From contig JAGUYG010000037.1 of assembly GCA_020061465.1 (NCBI GenBank), positions 1 to 64,000 on the forward strand: 64,000 bases of DNA. Direction: 5' to 3'. Below the pieces are notes generated by a model that did not search any database, had not been told where the DNA came from, and worked only from the letters and a program-made list of their open reading frames with translations. Shown one piece after another: positions 45,401-53,049 of the stretch. The position numbers and the translations under genes were made by a program. The stretch is from Ignavibacteriales bacterium (GTDB lineage Bacteria > Bacteroidota > Ignavibacteria > Ignavibacteriales > Ignavibacteriaceae). How positions within the stretch are numbered: the first letter of the stretch is position 1; each line of letters begins with the position of its first letter.

Positions 45401-47565
45401 CACCTGATGAAAACACTATTATTTTTAATTCTGCTGGTGTTGTTGCAACAGGCGGCGGCATTCTCAGTCATGCAGGGCTGATAGCAACGCAATTCAATAA
45501 AGCGGCATTAATAATATCGGGAAAATGGAAGCAGGAATCAGATGGTTCGTTAATTCTGCATTATCAAACCTCTGAATTCCAGGTTGAGCATAAAAAAGTA
45601 AAAGGATTTAATATCACTCTTCATTATGATTTGCAGGAACGAGAGCATCAGATGCATGATGGTGATTTGGTTGTTCTCAATGCAAATGAAGGAAACTTGC
45701 AGGTTCTCGGTCAAGAAAGAGATACGATTGCATTGTTTGAAGGTTTAAAATCATTAGGAAAAACAAATGAAGATATTTCTAAAGTTAGTAATGATAAAGA
45801 GCTGTTAGTTTTACGCGGAAAGAAGCTGCACATCAGGCACCAGGTTGAGAAATTTCTTAAACGAATTTCCGAGACAGTAATGGCGCGATTTGCGATCAAG
45901 GAAATTTTAATCGGAAATTTTCTTGATGGAAATAAAAGTACACCTGAAGAAAGAGCATATCTTTTAAAATTAATTTTAGAAAATGACAAAATCGGACACA
46001 TTGCAAAAAATTTTCTATCACAGACAGCAGTTGAAATCGAAAATAAATTCATAAGTGCTTATACGAAAGCTGAAAAGGATATTCCTCTTGCCAAGTATCC
46101 GTTTGAAGTGGTAATGGCGCGGTTAGAAGTCTTTCGGATTTATGAAGCTATAAGAAGTGTTACTGCTTCTCTTAGCGACAGTTTGCTGCAAAAGATTAAA
46201 ATTGAAACAAAGAGTATAAACGATATAAATAAAATCAGTATACATCGCCTGGAGAAAATTCGCAGCAAACTCTTAGATAAAATTCAAAGATTAGCCGGCA
46301 GCACTGAAAAAAGAGAATTCCTCCGGCATCTTTTTAGACAATTAGGAAGAATAGATTTATTGCTCAACACACAGGAAAGAGAACAAACCAGAATTAAAGA
46401 GCTTCATAAGGAATTTGAGAATGAAGATGATATCCTTCGTGAGAAGCTGGCAGATAAATTTATTCTGAAACCGGTTGACGGTTCACTTGAACTATTTCCA
46501 TTAATCGGTTGGAAAGCCGCTAATCTTGCTGAACTTGAAAAGCTTGGGGGTAAAGGATTAGTTCCTCCTTGGTTCGTTATTACCGATAAAGCATTTCAAA
46601 CTGTTCTTGAAACAAACATCAAAGAAAATGTTTTTATTTCCGGGGATAATTTACTCGGTGGAATTTCATTACGTCAAGCTATTGATAAAATCCTATCCAG
46701 AAATGATATCAATAACAGAGAAAAATCTTTGCACATAAGAAATTTGTGGAACATGATTTCACTGCCGGAAGAAATAAAAAATGAAGTACTTAAAGCATAT
46801 CGGGAAATTGAAAAAGAGTTTGATTCAAATTCATCTAAGAAAAAAAACGAATCAAAATTTTATGTTGCCCTTCGATCTTCATCTTGCGAGGAAGATGCAG
46901 AGATAGCCGCAAGAGCCGGAGAATTCGAAACTTACCTGTTCATAACAGGTGAAGAACTTTTAATTGAATATTTGAAACGAACATGGAGCGGGCTGTGGAC
47001 TGAAAGAGCAATTCACAACCGTACGGCTTTAGGTACCCAGCAGGTTCGGGCAAAAGGAGGAGTGGTTATCCAGCATATTGTTTGGTCGCGTATATCCGGA
47101 GTGCTGCAAACCTTAAATGCCGGCAAAGGTAATTTAAGAGAAATTGTTATTAATGCAGGTTTAGGTCTCGGCGAAGGTGTAGTTTCCGGTACTGTTGCAG
47201 CTGATCAAATTATAGTTTCGAAAGAAGGTGACTTGGAAAAAGGTTCTCCCCATTTCAATTATGTTACCGCTGATAAAATGGAGCATGTTGTATTTAATAA
47301 AAAAGCAGGTTTTGGTACGGTTCTCACATCAACTCTTTATCACCAAAGATTCCGCCCTGCTTTGGAATATGTCGAACTATGTGAACTTGTTTCTGCGGCT
47401 TCGCGTTTAGAATCTGCTTACGGCTATCCACTCGATATTGAATTCGGCATTGAAAAAAATAAATTATGGCTTTTGCAGGTTAGACCGGTTGCAACATTTC
47501 TGCCGGCATTCAGAGAAACAATAACTAATTATCCCTTAGTGAATAAAAATAACAGAATTACTTAG
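42475..47565 (+). CDS. Dikinase-like protein with central phospho-His domain and C-terminal ATP-grasp
   Basis: A 1696-residue protein. Residues 1 to about 940 match nothing I recognise (helical first third; beta-containing parts near 530-640 and 820-900). A PEP-utiliser swivelling domain follows, with His999 in GGGILSHAGLIATQF, then a coiled-coil stretch (1080-1330) and a PPDK-type ATP-binding domain (about 1340-1690: LIGWKAANLAELEKLGG, VALRSSSCEEDAEI, DIEFGIEKNKLWLLQVRP). No PEP-binding TIM barrel is present. The order is that of glucan/phosphoglucan water dikinases, so it may phosphorylate an unknown acceptor held by the N-terminal region. It lies 11 bases before maeB. Confidence 0.85.
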   Translation: MNLANENISNVNSPDEPSALDSILQTLIHKLQNIPPKTDEITIECDKLWKYFSSLSTTIEPERIKCLLPFLRKSKGEITAQLFSVCEDIARKLTDPWIFMESLLDSWNEDLIFRALDLLEKLAIEGLIKVDLRVINFIADKLDIENSILSTQKALEKISAIVSLIPVESPEPESDPLLKIYLENKDRKSRVLAAKLLDLRSAPAPEETIKKLLGSEAAKILTPYLAYTRAAYLDLLYLVPAFNKPQPILESLQHCERVCGENILREVIAKLGWKYVNYGLSVRHYVGISFEGSLPLFLSENEAKLFEKSVNARRVSEFFLFSAHGGLPFESETSVDSDKPVTLFRTYNLAHADLLQEILDIAPLTPQKIRKIIELTDRIVDDFIMLFKSYSEECSILHDVYEKIKYKILDELNRDPSKTQLSANITRLVQMFEDPHTIGEVHTLHGLKRYLHQKGLQLGFKLVDQSKSPNQSVSIVLASRTKVLSVIQKINYADFESGIEKEFSFNKIPYPVKDVIDGFERQLLHGQESFPNINIFCYGNEVHYFVWFRNHPVFIRIDFSPPLQGGMIDLQYFAISNYEIADHPNINLDAIKIFFQSLEFDVQLDGTHLHARYDKERALDLSQLCERVEYLFCLVPYLMDLDWVIGSLKLRSEAKLKIAKVWAEMFNRWGALPVNKLLTKDKLGILQDILTTTDGEHELVWPGEDNYQDRCSIQIPRGFFKQIFYSIDNLGLNIPKFSEENFNRLGQIYLEKKLLNYLREALTDGEIVETPEGLNKTPEDLFQIIHEAYWFAIILSSGGKDLESSTALAKVIIPLEQTLKFQTTGTLESFKVQTSIIPLRGKNLRIYVLRDYNGIIRMAFYIHGNSLYQKRKVAGEPWETNAVLSPIELMSLLRSNNYIVTGSEPSVESIKEEIQKIQDELLLHPKPVLQIQTPGEKVVMGLSASPGRSAGRVLLGVRGRLPEEFIDHIFVAPSVSPDENTIIFNSAGVVATGGGILSHAGLIATQFNKAALIISGKWKQESDGSLILHYQTSEFQVEHKKVKGFNITLHYDLQEREHQMHDGDLVVLNANEGNLQVLGQERDTIALFEGLKSLGKTNEDISKVSNDKELLVLRGKKLHIRHQVEKFLKRISETVMARFAIKEILIGNFLDGNKSTPEERAYLLKLILENDKIGHIAKNFLSQTAVEIENKFISAYTKAEKDIPLAKYPFEVVMARLEVFRIYEAIRSVTASLSDSLLQKIKIETKSINDINKISIHRLEKIRSKLLDKIQRLAGSTEKREFLRHLFRQLGRIDLLLNTQEREQTRIKELHKEFENEDDILREKLADKFILKPVDGSLELFPLIGWKAANLAELEKLGGKGLVPPWFVITDKAFQTVLETNIKENVFISGDNLLGGISLRQAIDKILSRNDINNREKSLHIRNLWNMISLPEEIKNEVLKAYREIEKEFDSNSSKKKNESKFYVALRSSSCEEDAEIAARAGEFETYLFITGEELLIEYLKRTWSGLWTERAIHNRTALGTQQVRAKGGVVIQHIVWSRISGVLQTLNAGKGNLREIVINAGLGLGEGVVSGTVAADQIIVSKEGDLEKGSPHFNYVTADKMEHVVFNKKAGFGTVLTSTLYHQRFRPALEYVELCELVSAASRLESAYGYPLDIEFGIEKNKLWLLQVRPVATFLPAFRETITNYPLVNKNNRIT

Positions 47566-47576
47566 GAGAAATTGAA

Positions 47577-49832
47577 ATGATAAAGCGAGAAGATTCTTTA
47601 AGATATCATTCGGTAGATCGGCGCGGTAAAATAGAAATTCATCCTACAAAAGCTTGCTTAACCCCGAGAGAAATGCGGCTTTGTTATCTACCGGGGGCAT
47701 CCTTTCCTTCATCAGAAATTGTAAAAGATAGCGCCAACGTATTTCAATACACTTCAAAAGGAAATCTTGTTGGAGTAATTACTGATGGTTCAGCAGTTCC
47801 CGGGCTGGGTGATGTGGGTCCTCTTGCCGCTAAACCGATGCAGGAAGGAATAGCAATTTTATTTAAGCGTCTTGCAGATATAGATGTTTTTGATCTCGAA
47901 CTTAGTACCAAAGATCCCGACCTATTTATAGAAACCGTAAAAATTCTTGAACCAACATTTGGTGGAATAAATCTTAAAGACATCAAAGCACCCGAAGGTT
48001 TAAAAATATACGACTGCTTATGTGAGAGCTTAAACATTCCTGTTTTTCATGAGAATCTTTATAGTACTGCTGTGGTAGCAGTTGCTGCATTAATAAACGC
48101 TCTTGATTTAATTGACAAGCGTGTTGAAGAAATTCGAGTTGTTCTGTGCGGTGCAGGTACAGTTGGCATTGGATGTGCAAGATTATTAATTCAATTGGGT
48201 GTCAAACCAGAAAATCTGCTAGTTTATGATATAAAAGGTTTGCTCCATCCGGATCGTGATGATCTCTCAGATTATCAGCGACCGTTTGCTGTTAATCATC
48301 CGGCGCTAAGCATGGAAAAAGGGCTTGAGGAAGCAGATGTATTTATTGGTGCATCTGCAGGCGGAATACTGAATCTGAAAATGATTCATAAAATGAACAG
48401 GTTCCCGATTGTTTTTGCCTTGGCTACTCCTGAACCTGAAATTGATTATGAAGCAGCTAAAGGTAGCAGGCACGATATTATTGTTGCTACAAGTTCGGCA
48501 ACATATCCAAATTCAATTTTAGATCTATTAAGTTTCCCATATATTTTCCGCGGTGCATTAGATGTTCAAGCTACGCGTATCACTGAAGGAATGCTGTTAG
48601 CTGCGGCTCGTGCTTTATCTGAACTTGCTCGCGATGAGGTAATAGAAGAAGTAGTACGAGCTTATGGTTTCGAGCATTTCAGCTTTGGACCTGAATACTT
48701 ATTGCCTAAACCGATTGATCCACGAATTTTGGTAAGAGAGTCAACTGCAGTTGCTTTACAAGCGATAAAAGACAATGTAGCAAAGAGTAAAATTAAAGCC
48801 GAAAATTATCATGAAAGCCTGACTGTACGCTTAGGTACCGGCAGAGAAACATTACGAAGACTTATTTTAAGAGCAAGACAGGAAAAATTTCGCGTTGTAT
48901 TTTCTGAGGGAACCAGCGAGACAATACTACGATCATGCAGTGTTTTACTTGATGAAGGAATTGCTAAACCAATTCTTCTCGGATCAGAAGATGAGATCGG
49001 AAAAATTATTGATAGACTTGGATTAGAATTAAGAGGGATACAGATCATTGATCCAAATCGCAGTTTACGTTTTAATGCTTATGTAGATGAATATTTCGGA
49101 ATGCGGCATCGCCGCGGAGTTATTCGTGCTGCGGCAGTTGACCGACTTCGACTAAGAGACTATTTTGCCGCAATGATGGTTCACAGCGGTGATGCTGATA
49201 TGATGATCGCCGGATTTTCAACTCATTATGTAGATACCCTCAGAACATTACTTGAAGTTGTCGGTCCTGAAAAAGGTGTTAAACGAATCTCCAGTTTTTA
49301 TCTCGTTCTTCTTCCAAAAGATGTAGTTCTTTTAGCTGATTGTGCGGTTAATATTGATCCCTCAGCAGAGGAGCTTGCCGAAATTGCTCTGCTGACTGCT
49401 AGAACAAGTCGTGCACTTGGAATTGAACCGGTAGTAGCAATGCTTTCATTTTCAAATTTCGGAAGCGTCGACTCGCTTTCAGTAGTCAAAGTTCGAAATG
49501 CTGCAGAAATTGTTAAGCAAAAATCCCCGAAATTTGTAATAGATGGCGAAATGCAGCTTGCAACTGCACGTGATGAAAATATAAGAAGAGATTACTTCCC
49601 TTTTACGAAACTGAAAACCGATGCTAATATTTTAATTTTCCCTGATCTTCAATCAGCTAATTTAACTTTACAATCACTCCAATATATGGGAGATGCAGTA
49701 ACCGTTGGTCCGATACTTATGGGAACGAGATTACCTGTGCATTTGCTTCAATACGGTGCTACGGTTGAAGAAGTGGTTAACTTGACAACTGTAGCCGTAG
49801 TCCAAGCCGCAGATGTGAAAAAATTTGAATGA
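47577..49832 (+). CDS. maeB: NADP-type malic enzyme fused to phosphotransacetylase-like domain
   Basis: 751-residue MaeB-type enzyme: decarboxylating malate dehydrogenase (residues 1 to about 420; TDGSAVPGLGDVGPLAAKPMQEG, VVLCGAGTVGIGCARLL) and a phosphotransacetylase-like C-terminal half (about 430-751), usually regulatory. It converts malate to pyruvate with NAD(P)H. Immediate proximity to the dikinase-like gene and the pyruvate kinase 8 kb upstream suggests a pyruvate/PEP node. Ribosome binding site TAGGAGAAATTGAA. Confidence 0.95.
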   Translation: MIKREDSLRYHSVDRRGKIEIHPTKACLTPREMRLCYLPGASFPSSEIVKDSANVFQYTSKGNLVGVITDGSAVPGLGDVGPLAAKPMQEGIAILFKRLADIDVFDLELSTKDPDLFIETVKILEPTFGGINLKDIKAPEGLKIYDCLCESLNIPVFHENLYSTAVVAVAALINALDLIDKRVEEIRVVLCGAGTVGIGCARLLIQLGVKPENLLVYDIKGLLHPDRDDLSDYQRPFAVNHPALSMEKGLEEADVFIGASAGGILNLKMIHKMNRFPIVFALATPEPEIDYEAAKGSRHDIIVATSSATYPNSILDLLSFPYIFRGALDVQATRITEGMLLAAARALSELARDEVIEEVVRAYGFEHFSFGPEYLLPKPIDPRILVRESTAVALQAIKDNVAKSKIKAENYHESLTVRLGTGRETLRRLILRARQEKFRVVFSEGTSETILRSCSVLLDEGIAKPILLGSEDEIGKIIDRLGLELRGIQIIDPNRSLRFNAYVDEYFGMRHRRGVIRAAAVDRLRLRDYFAAMMVHSGDADMMIAGFSTHYVDTLRTLLEVVGPEKGVKRISSFYLVLLPKDVVLLADCAVNIDPSAEELAEIALLTARTSRALGIEPVVAMLSFSNFGSVDSLSVVKVRNAAEIVKQKSPKFVIDGEMQLATARDENIRRDYFPFTKLKTDANILIFPDLQSANLTLQSLQYMGDAVTVGPILMGTRLPVHLLQYGATVEEVVNLTTVAVVQAADVKKFE

Positions 49833-50007
49833 GAATAGAAATAGCTTTAACAAATAGGGATTTATTTTACTTTTTCCTGAAAGAAAAAATTTTAGAATTT
49901 TTGCAAATGTAATTCCCCCGGTTGTGCTGATAATAAAAGCAAATGCCTAATGAGATGTTTGTTTTGCGATAGTTTAATTAGAATAAGAACGGTTTAAGTA
50001 AAAGAAC

Positions 50008-50072
50008 GGGGCTGATCCGAAACAAATTAAATCGATAGACATGTAGAATCTATGTTACTTTTGGTCAGCCCC
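50008..50072. terminator. Long stem-loop after maeB
   Basis: GGGGCTGA (50008-50015) pairs perfectly with TCAGCCCC (50065-50072), and the loop holds a smaller stem (ATAGA/TCTAT). It lies between convergent maeB and yciO. No clear T run follows on either strand, so terminator is a positional guess; a repeat unit is also possible. Confidence 0.4.
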
Positions 50073-50099
50073 TATTTATCTGAACAAATAAAACCATTT

Positions 50100-50714
50100 T
50101 TAATAAACAAATAAGCTTACATCGCCTGCACCAACTCGAACTACCTCGGGGACTTCCTCACTTAGGTCAATTACCGTAGATGGCTGTCCATTAATATTTC
50201 CCGAAGCGAGCATTAAGTCAACTTGCGAGTTGAATACATTTCTTATTTCGAATGGATCGTAAAGTATTTCTCCTTTTCTACTAGTAGTGCTGGTACTAAT
50301 TATCGGATTTCCCAATTCCTCAGCAAGTTTAAGAGTTATAGGATGATTCGGGACTCTGATTCCGACGGTCTTTCTTTTACTCCATAACTTTTTGGGCACG
50401 AGCTTTGCCGCGGGAAGAATAAAAGTATACGGACCCGGCAGAAGATGTTTCATGGTTCTATACGCATAATCCGAAACTTTTGCATATTTTGAAATATCCT
50501 TCAAATCTGCGCAAACAAAGCTGAAAAGTTTATTTGAACTATCGTTTTTTATATGAAATATTCTTTCGAGCGCTTCTCTATTAAAAATGTCACATCCAAT
50601 TCCATAAACCGTATCGGTAGGGTAAATAATTACCCCTCCGTTTTTTAATACTTCCACAGCTTTATTTATGAATCTTTGCTGAGGATTTTCCGGGTGAAGT
50701 TCATAGTACTCCAT
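50100..50714 (-). CDS. yciO: YciO-type Sua5/YrdC-family protein
   Basis: 204-residue member of the Sua5/YciO/YrdC family. The start YYELHPENPQQRFINKAVE, then GGVIIYPTDTVYGIGCD, LLPGPYTFIL, KTVGIRVPNHPI and ISTSTTSRKGE follow E. coli YciO closely rather than TsaC. The TsaC motif for threonylcarbamoyl-adenylate (KRPxxxPL and STSAN) is changed here. True TsaC makes the tRNA t6A precursor; YciO activity is weaker and debated. The start is the ATG at 50714 with AAAGGAGC; a longer upstream ORF to 50840 has no support. Confidence 0.88.
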   Translation of the reverse strand: MEYYELHPENPQQRFINKAVEVLKNGGVIIYPTDTVYGIGCDIFNREALERIFHIKNDSSNKLFSFVCADLKDISKYAKVSDYAYRTMKHLLPGPYTFILPAAKLVPKKLWSKRKTVGIRVPNHPITLKLAEELGNPIISTSTTSRKGEILYDPFEIRNVFNSQVDLMLASGNINGQPSTVIDLSEEVPEVVRVGAGDVSLFVY

Positions 50715-50997
50715 GATAGCTCCTTTCAGTTTAGTATTTTTACAGCTGCAATGATATTTGATAAAAGGGATTGGAATTTTATGAAGATGTGGACTCCTAA
50801 TGTTTATGATTAATTTGTAGCTTATGGTAAAAATAATCACTTAATAATCAATGTCAACAGCATCATTAAAATATTTTATAAAATTTTTGCTTAAAAAAAA
50901 TTACACTAAAATTTCTAACCATAATGTGTATTTTTTGAGCAAAAATTTACTATATTAGCACTCAAAATTTTAAGATATAGAGTTAAAGGAGCCTTTT

Positions 50998-51237
50998 ATG
51001 TCAAGAAGATGCCAGGTAAGCGGAATAGGACCGATTACAGGGAATAACGTTTCTCATGCTCATAATAGAACGAAAAGAAGATTTTTGCCCAATCTTCAGA
51101 AAAAACGAATTTGGGTTCAGGAATTAAATAGATTTGTTACCTTAAAACTTTCGGCTAAAGCTCTTAAAGGAATTTCAAAAAATGGTACTGCAGGTGTTGC
51201 GAAATTAATCCGGGAGAAAAAAATAAAGATAAGATAA
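50998..51237 (+). CDS. rpmB: Ribosomal protein L28
   Basis: 79-residue large-subunit protein with the typical start [27 protein letters not shown]. It has no CxxC zinc pairs, only one N-terminal Cys. Strong ribosome binding site AAAGGAGCC. It is monocistronic, closed by a good terminator shared with the convergent ribosomal operon. The 160 upstream bases are very AT-rich and probably carry a strong promoter, but no clean -35/-10 pair is seen. Confidence 0.97.
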   Translation: MSRRCQVSGIGPITGNNVSHAHNRTKRRFLPNLQKKRIWVQELNRFVTLKLSAKALKGISKNGTAGVAKLIREKKIKIR

Positions 51238-51251
51238 GTTTTTATTCTAAC

Positions 51252-51283
51252 AAAAAAGGGAAGCTTTCACTTCCCTTTTTTTG
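51252..51283. terminator. Bidirectional terminator between rpmB and rplI
   Basis: Stem GGGAAG (51258-51263) and CTTCCC (51269-51274) with flanking A run before and seven or more T after. The A/T runs on both sides make it a terminator for rpmB on the plus strand and for rplI on the minus strand. Confidence 0.85.
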
Positions 51284-51294
51284 TCTTTAAATAG

Positions 51295-51741
51295 CTACTC
51301 TCTAACTACCCACACTTTAATTTTTGAACTTACATTTGAGTGTAATTTTATATTAATACCATAGATGCCTAAAGATTTTATCGGCTCCTCAATTTCAATT
51401 TTTCTTTTATCAATTTCGTAACCCTTTTCCTTTAGTGCATCAGCAATCATTTGTGTGGTAACTGTTCCAAATATTTTATCCTCTTCGCCAACCTGAACCG
51501 GGATAGTAACCGAGACTTTCTCCAGTTCTACGGCAAGATTTTCTGCAGCATGCAGTTCTTGCTTTACCTTTTTTGCAAACGCTCGCTTTTCTTCTTCCAA
51601 TGATGCAATGTTTCCTTTAAGGGCTGTATAGGCAATCTTTCGGGGGATTAAATAATTTCGGGCATATCCCTCCTTAACTTCTACTACATCTCCCACTTGC
51701 CCTAAAGTTTCAAAATTCTGTCTAAGTATTACTTTCATCAT
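51295..51741 (-). CDS. rplI: Ribosomal protein L9
   Basis: 148 residues: N-terminal RNA-binding domain (MKVILRQNFETLGQVGDVVEVKEGYARNYL, given here as the standard L9 signature region 2-31), connecting helix and C-terminal domain. Two consecutive ATG codons follow a GGGAG ribosome binding site; either may be used. Last gene of the rpsF-ssb-rpsR-rplI operon. Confidence 0.96.
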   Translation of the reverse strand: MMKVILRQNFETLGQVGDVVEVKEGYARNYLIPRKIAYTALKGNIASLEEEKRAFAKKVKQELHAAENLAVELEKVSVTIPVQVGEEDKIFGTVTTQMIADALKEKGYEIDKRKIEIEEPIKSLGIYGINIKLHSNVSSKIKVWVVRE

Positions 51742-51757
51742 TCACTCCCGTTATTAA

Positions 51758-51988
51758 CTATCGAACCGTATCGGAAACATAGGGCAAAAGAGCCATATGC
51801 CTTGCACGTTTGATAGCAATTGCTAATTGTCTTTGATATTTAGAGCTTGTGCCGGTTATTCGCTTAGGAATAATTTTACCTTGCTCAGTAATGAATTTTT
51901 GCAGCAGCTTAACATCTTTATAATCAATATATTTGATTTTATTTTGAGTAAATCTGCAGATTTTTTTTGTTTTAATTTCTTTTCTCAT
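51758..51988 (-). CDS. rpsR: Ribosomal protein S18
   Basis: 76 residues with the family signature [20 protein letters not shown] and RRI(T)[18 protein letters not shown]. It binds 16S rRNA as a heterodimer with S6, whose gene is two positions upstream. Ribosome binding site GGTGG before the ATG. Nine bases separate it from ssb. Confidence 0.96.
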   Translation of the reverse strand: MRKEIKTKKICRFTQNKIKYIDYKDVKLLQKFITEQGKIIPKRITGTSSKYQRQLAIAIKRARHMALLPYVSDTVR

Positions 51989-51997
51989 AAGCCACCA

Positions 51998-52483
51998 TTA
52001 TTCTTTTATTAAATCCGATTCTTCACTTGATAAAAATTTATCAAAAGAATCTTCTGTATAACCGATACTATTATCTTCCTCGCTAATTAAATCAACTTCT
52101 TCTTCAATACCCAAACCATTTTCTCCGTTAATTTTAGATCTTTTATTCAGGAACTGAATTCTTCTTGCTTTAATCTCTACGATGCTTCTGTTGTGTCCTT
52201 CGTCCGATTTCCAGCTTCTGCTTTGAAGTTCGCCGTCGACCAGAACAGCAGAGCCTTTTTTTAATCTATCGCGGCAGCTTTCTGCCAGCTTATTCCATGC
52301 AACAATGCCGACATAACATACATCCTCCTGCCATTGGTTAGAACTGTCTTTATATTTTCTGTTAGAAGCAATTGAAAAGTTTACAACAGGAGTATTGTTA
52401 GTAGTTTGCCGAAAGATTGGGTCTTTTGTTAAATTACCGGCAACTATTACGTAGTTAATTTCAGGCATCTTCAAATCGGCCAT
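51998..52483 (-). CDS. ssb: Single-stranded DNA-binding protein
   Basis: 161-residue SSB: OB-fold (about 1-110; NYVIVAGNLTKDP, FSIASNR, WNKLAE, LVDGELQSRSW) and an acidic tail. The tail ends DLIKE rather than the usual DDDIPF, so the last aromatic that binds partner proteins is missing. It may be a variant whose partners differ, or the canonical SSB may lie elsewhere. Good ribosome binding site GGAGGA. Operon position between rpsF and rpsR is conserved. Confidence 0.94.
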   Translation of the reverse strand: MADLKMPEINYVIVAGNLTKDPIFRQTTNNTPVVNFSIASNRKYKDSSNQWQEDVCYVGIVAWNKLAESCRDRLKKGSAVLVDGELQSRSWKSDEGHNRSIVEIKARRIQFLNKRSKINGENGLGIEEEVDLISEEDNSIGYTEDSFDKFLSSEESDLIKE

Positions 52484-52520
52484 GGTATTCCTCCGTACTT
52501 AATCTAATATTGTTAATTAA

Positions 52521-52958
52521 TTACTCACTATCTTTTGAATCTTCAACTATTTCAGTTATTTCTTCAATAATTTGATCCTCAACATCCATCAATGGTTCTT
52601 TTACGAGCAGGTTGTCGTTTTCAATGATGGAGCTATTTTTATGCTTCTCAAGGTGTTCAATGGCATCCTCATCCAGAATAATAGAAAGGAAACGAAGCAC
52701 ATTGTCATCTAATGTATAAAATCGTTCTAACTTGGATATTAAAGCAGGCGGGGCATCAAATCTGAAAATGGCATAGTAACCGATCTTGCTCTTTTTAACC
52801 ATATACGCTAATCTTTTTCTTCCCCAGTTTTCAACTTCTCTAATAGTACCGCCGTTGTTGATGATGGTATCTTTGATGCGGGTAACTATCGCCTCAATTT
52901 GTTCATCTTCAAGAGCAGCATTTATTAGAACAGCGCTTTCATAGACATTTGTCTTCAA
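52521..52958 (-). CDS. rpsF: Ribosomal protein S6
   Basis: 145 residues: S6 domain (YESAVLINAALEDEQIEAIV, GGTIREVENWGRKRLAYMVKKSKIG...FRFDAPP) and an acidic tail (VEDQIIEEITEIVEDSKDSE, within 125-145). The start is TTG, supported by a near-perfect ribosome binding site (AAGGGAGGTGA). First gene of the ribosomal operon; see the leader hairpin upstream. Confidence 0.96.
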   Translation of the reverse strand: MKTNVYESAVLINAALEDEQIEAIVTRIKDTIINNGGTIREVENWGRKRLAYMVKKSKIGYYAIFRFDAPPALISKLERFYTLDDNVLRFLSIILDEDAIEHLEKHKNSSIIENDNLLVKEPLMDVEDQIIEEITEIVEDSKDSE

Positions 52959-52980
52959 GTAGTCACCTCCCTTTGGACTT

Positions 52981-53020
52981 TTAATTAGGCCCTCATTCTT
53001 TGATGAGAGCAGGGATTAAT
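52981..53020 (-). promoter_or_regulatory. Hairpin in the rpsF leader
   Basis: On the minus strand GCTCTCAT and ATGAGGGC (53010-53003 and 52996-52989) form an 8-bp stem with one G-U pair and a 6-base loop, flanked by AT-rich complementary ends (ATTAAT and TTAATTA). It lies between hppA and rpsF, 30 bases from the start codon. S6:S18 leaders autoregulate this operon in many bacteria, but I cannot show the conserved CCG bulge, so the match is only positional. Confidence 0.35.
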
Positions 53021-53049
53021 AAATAATTTGTTTAAAAACGAGGTTAAAT

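Noticed and set aside
50715-50840. Longer N-terminus for the YciO protein
   Set aside because: The extra 42 residues are unlike the family and the strong ribosome binding site is at the internal ATG (50714).
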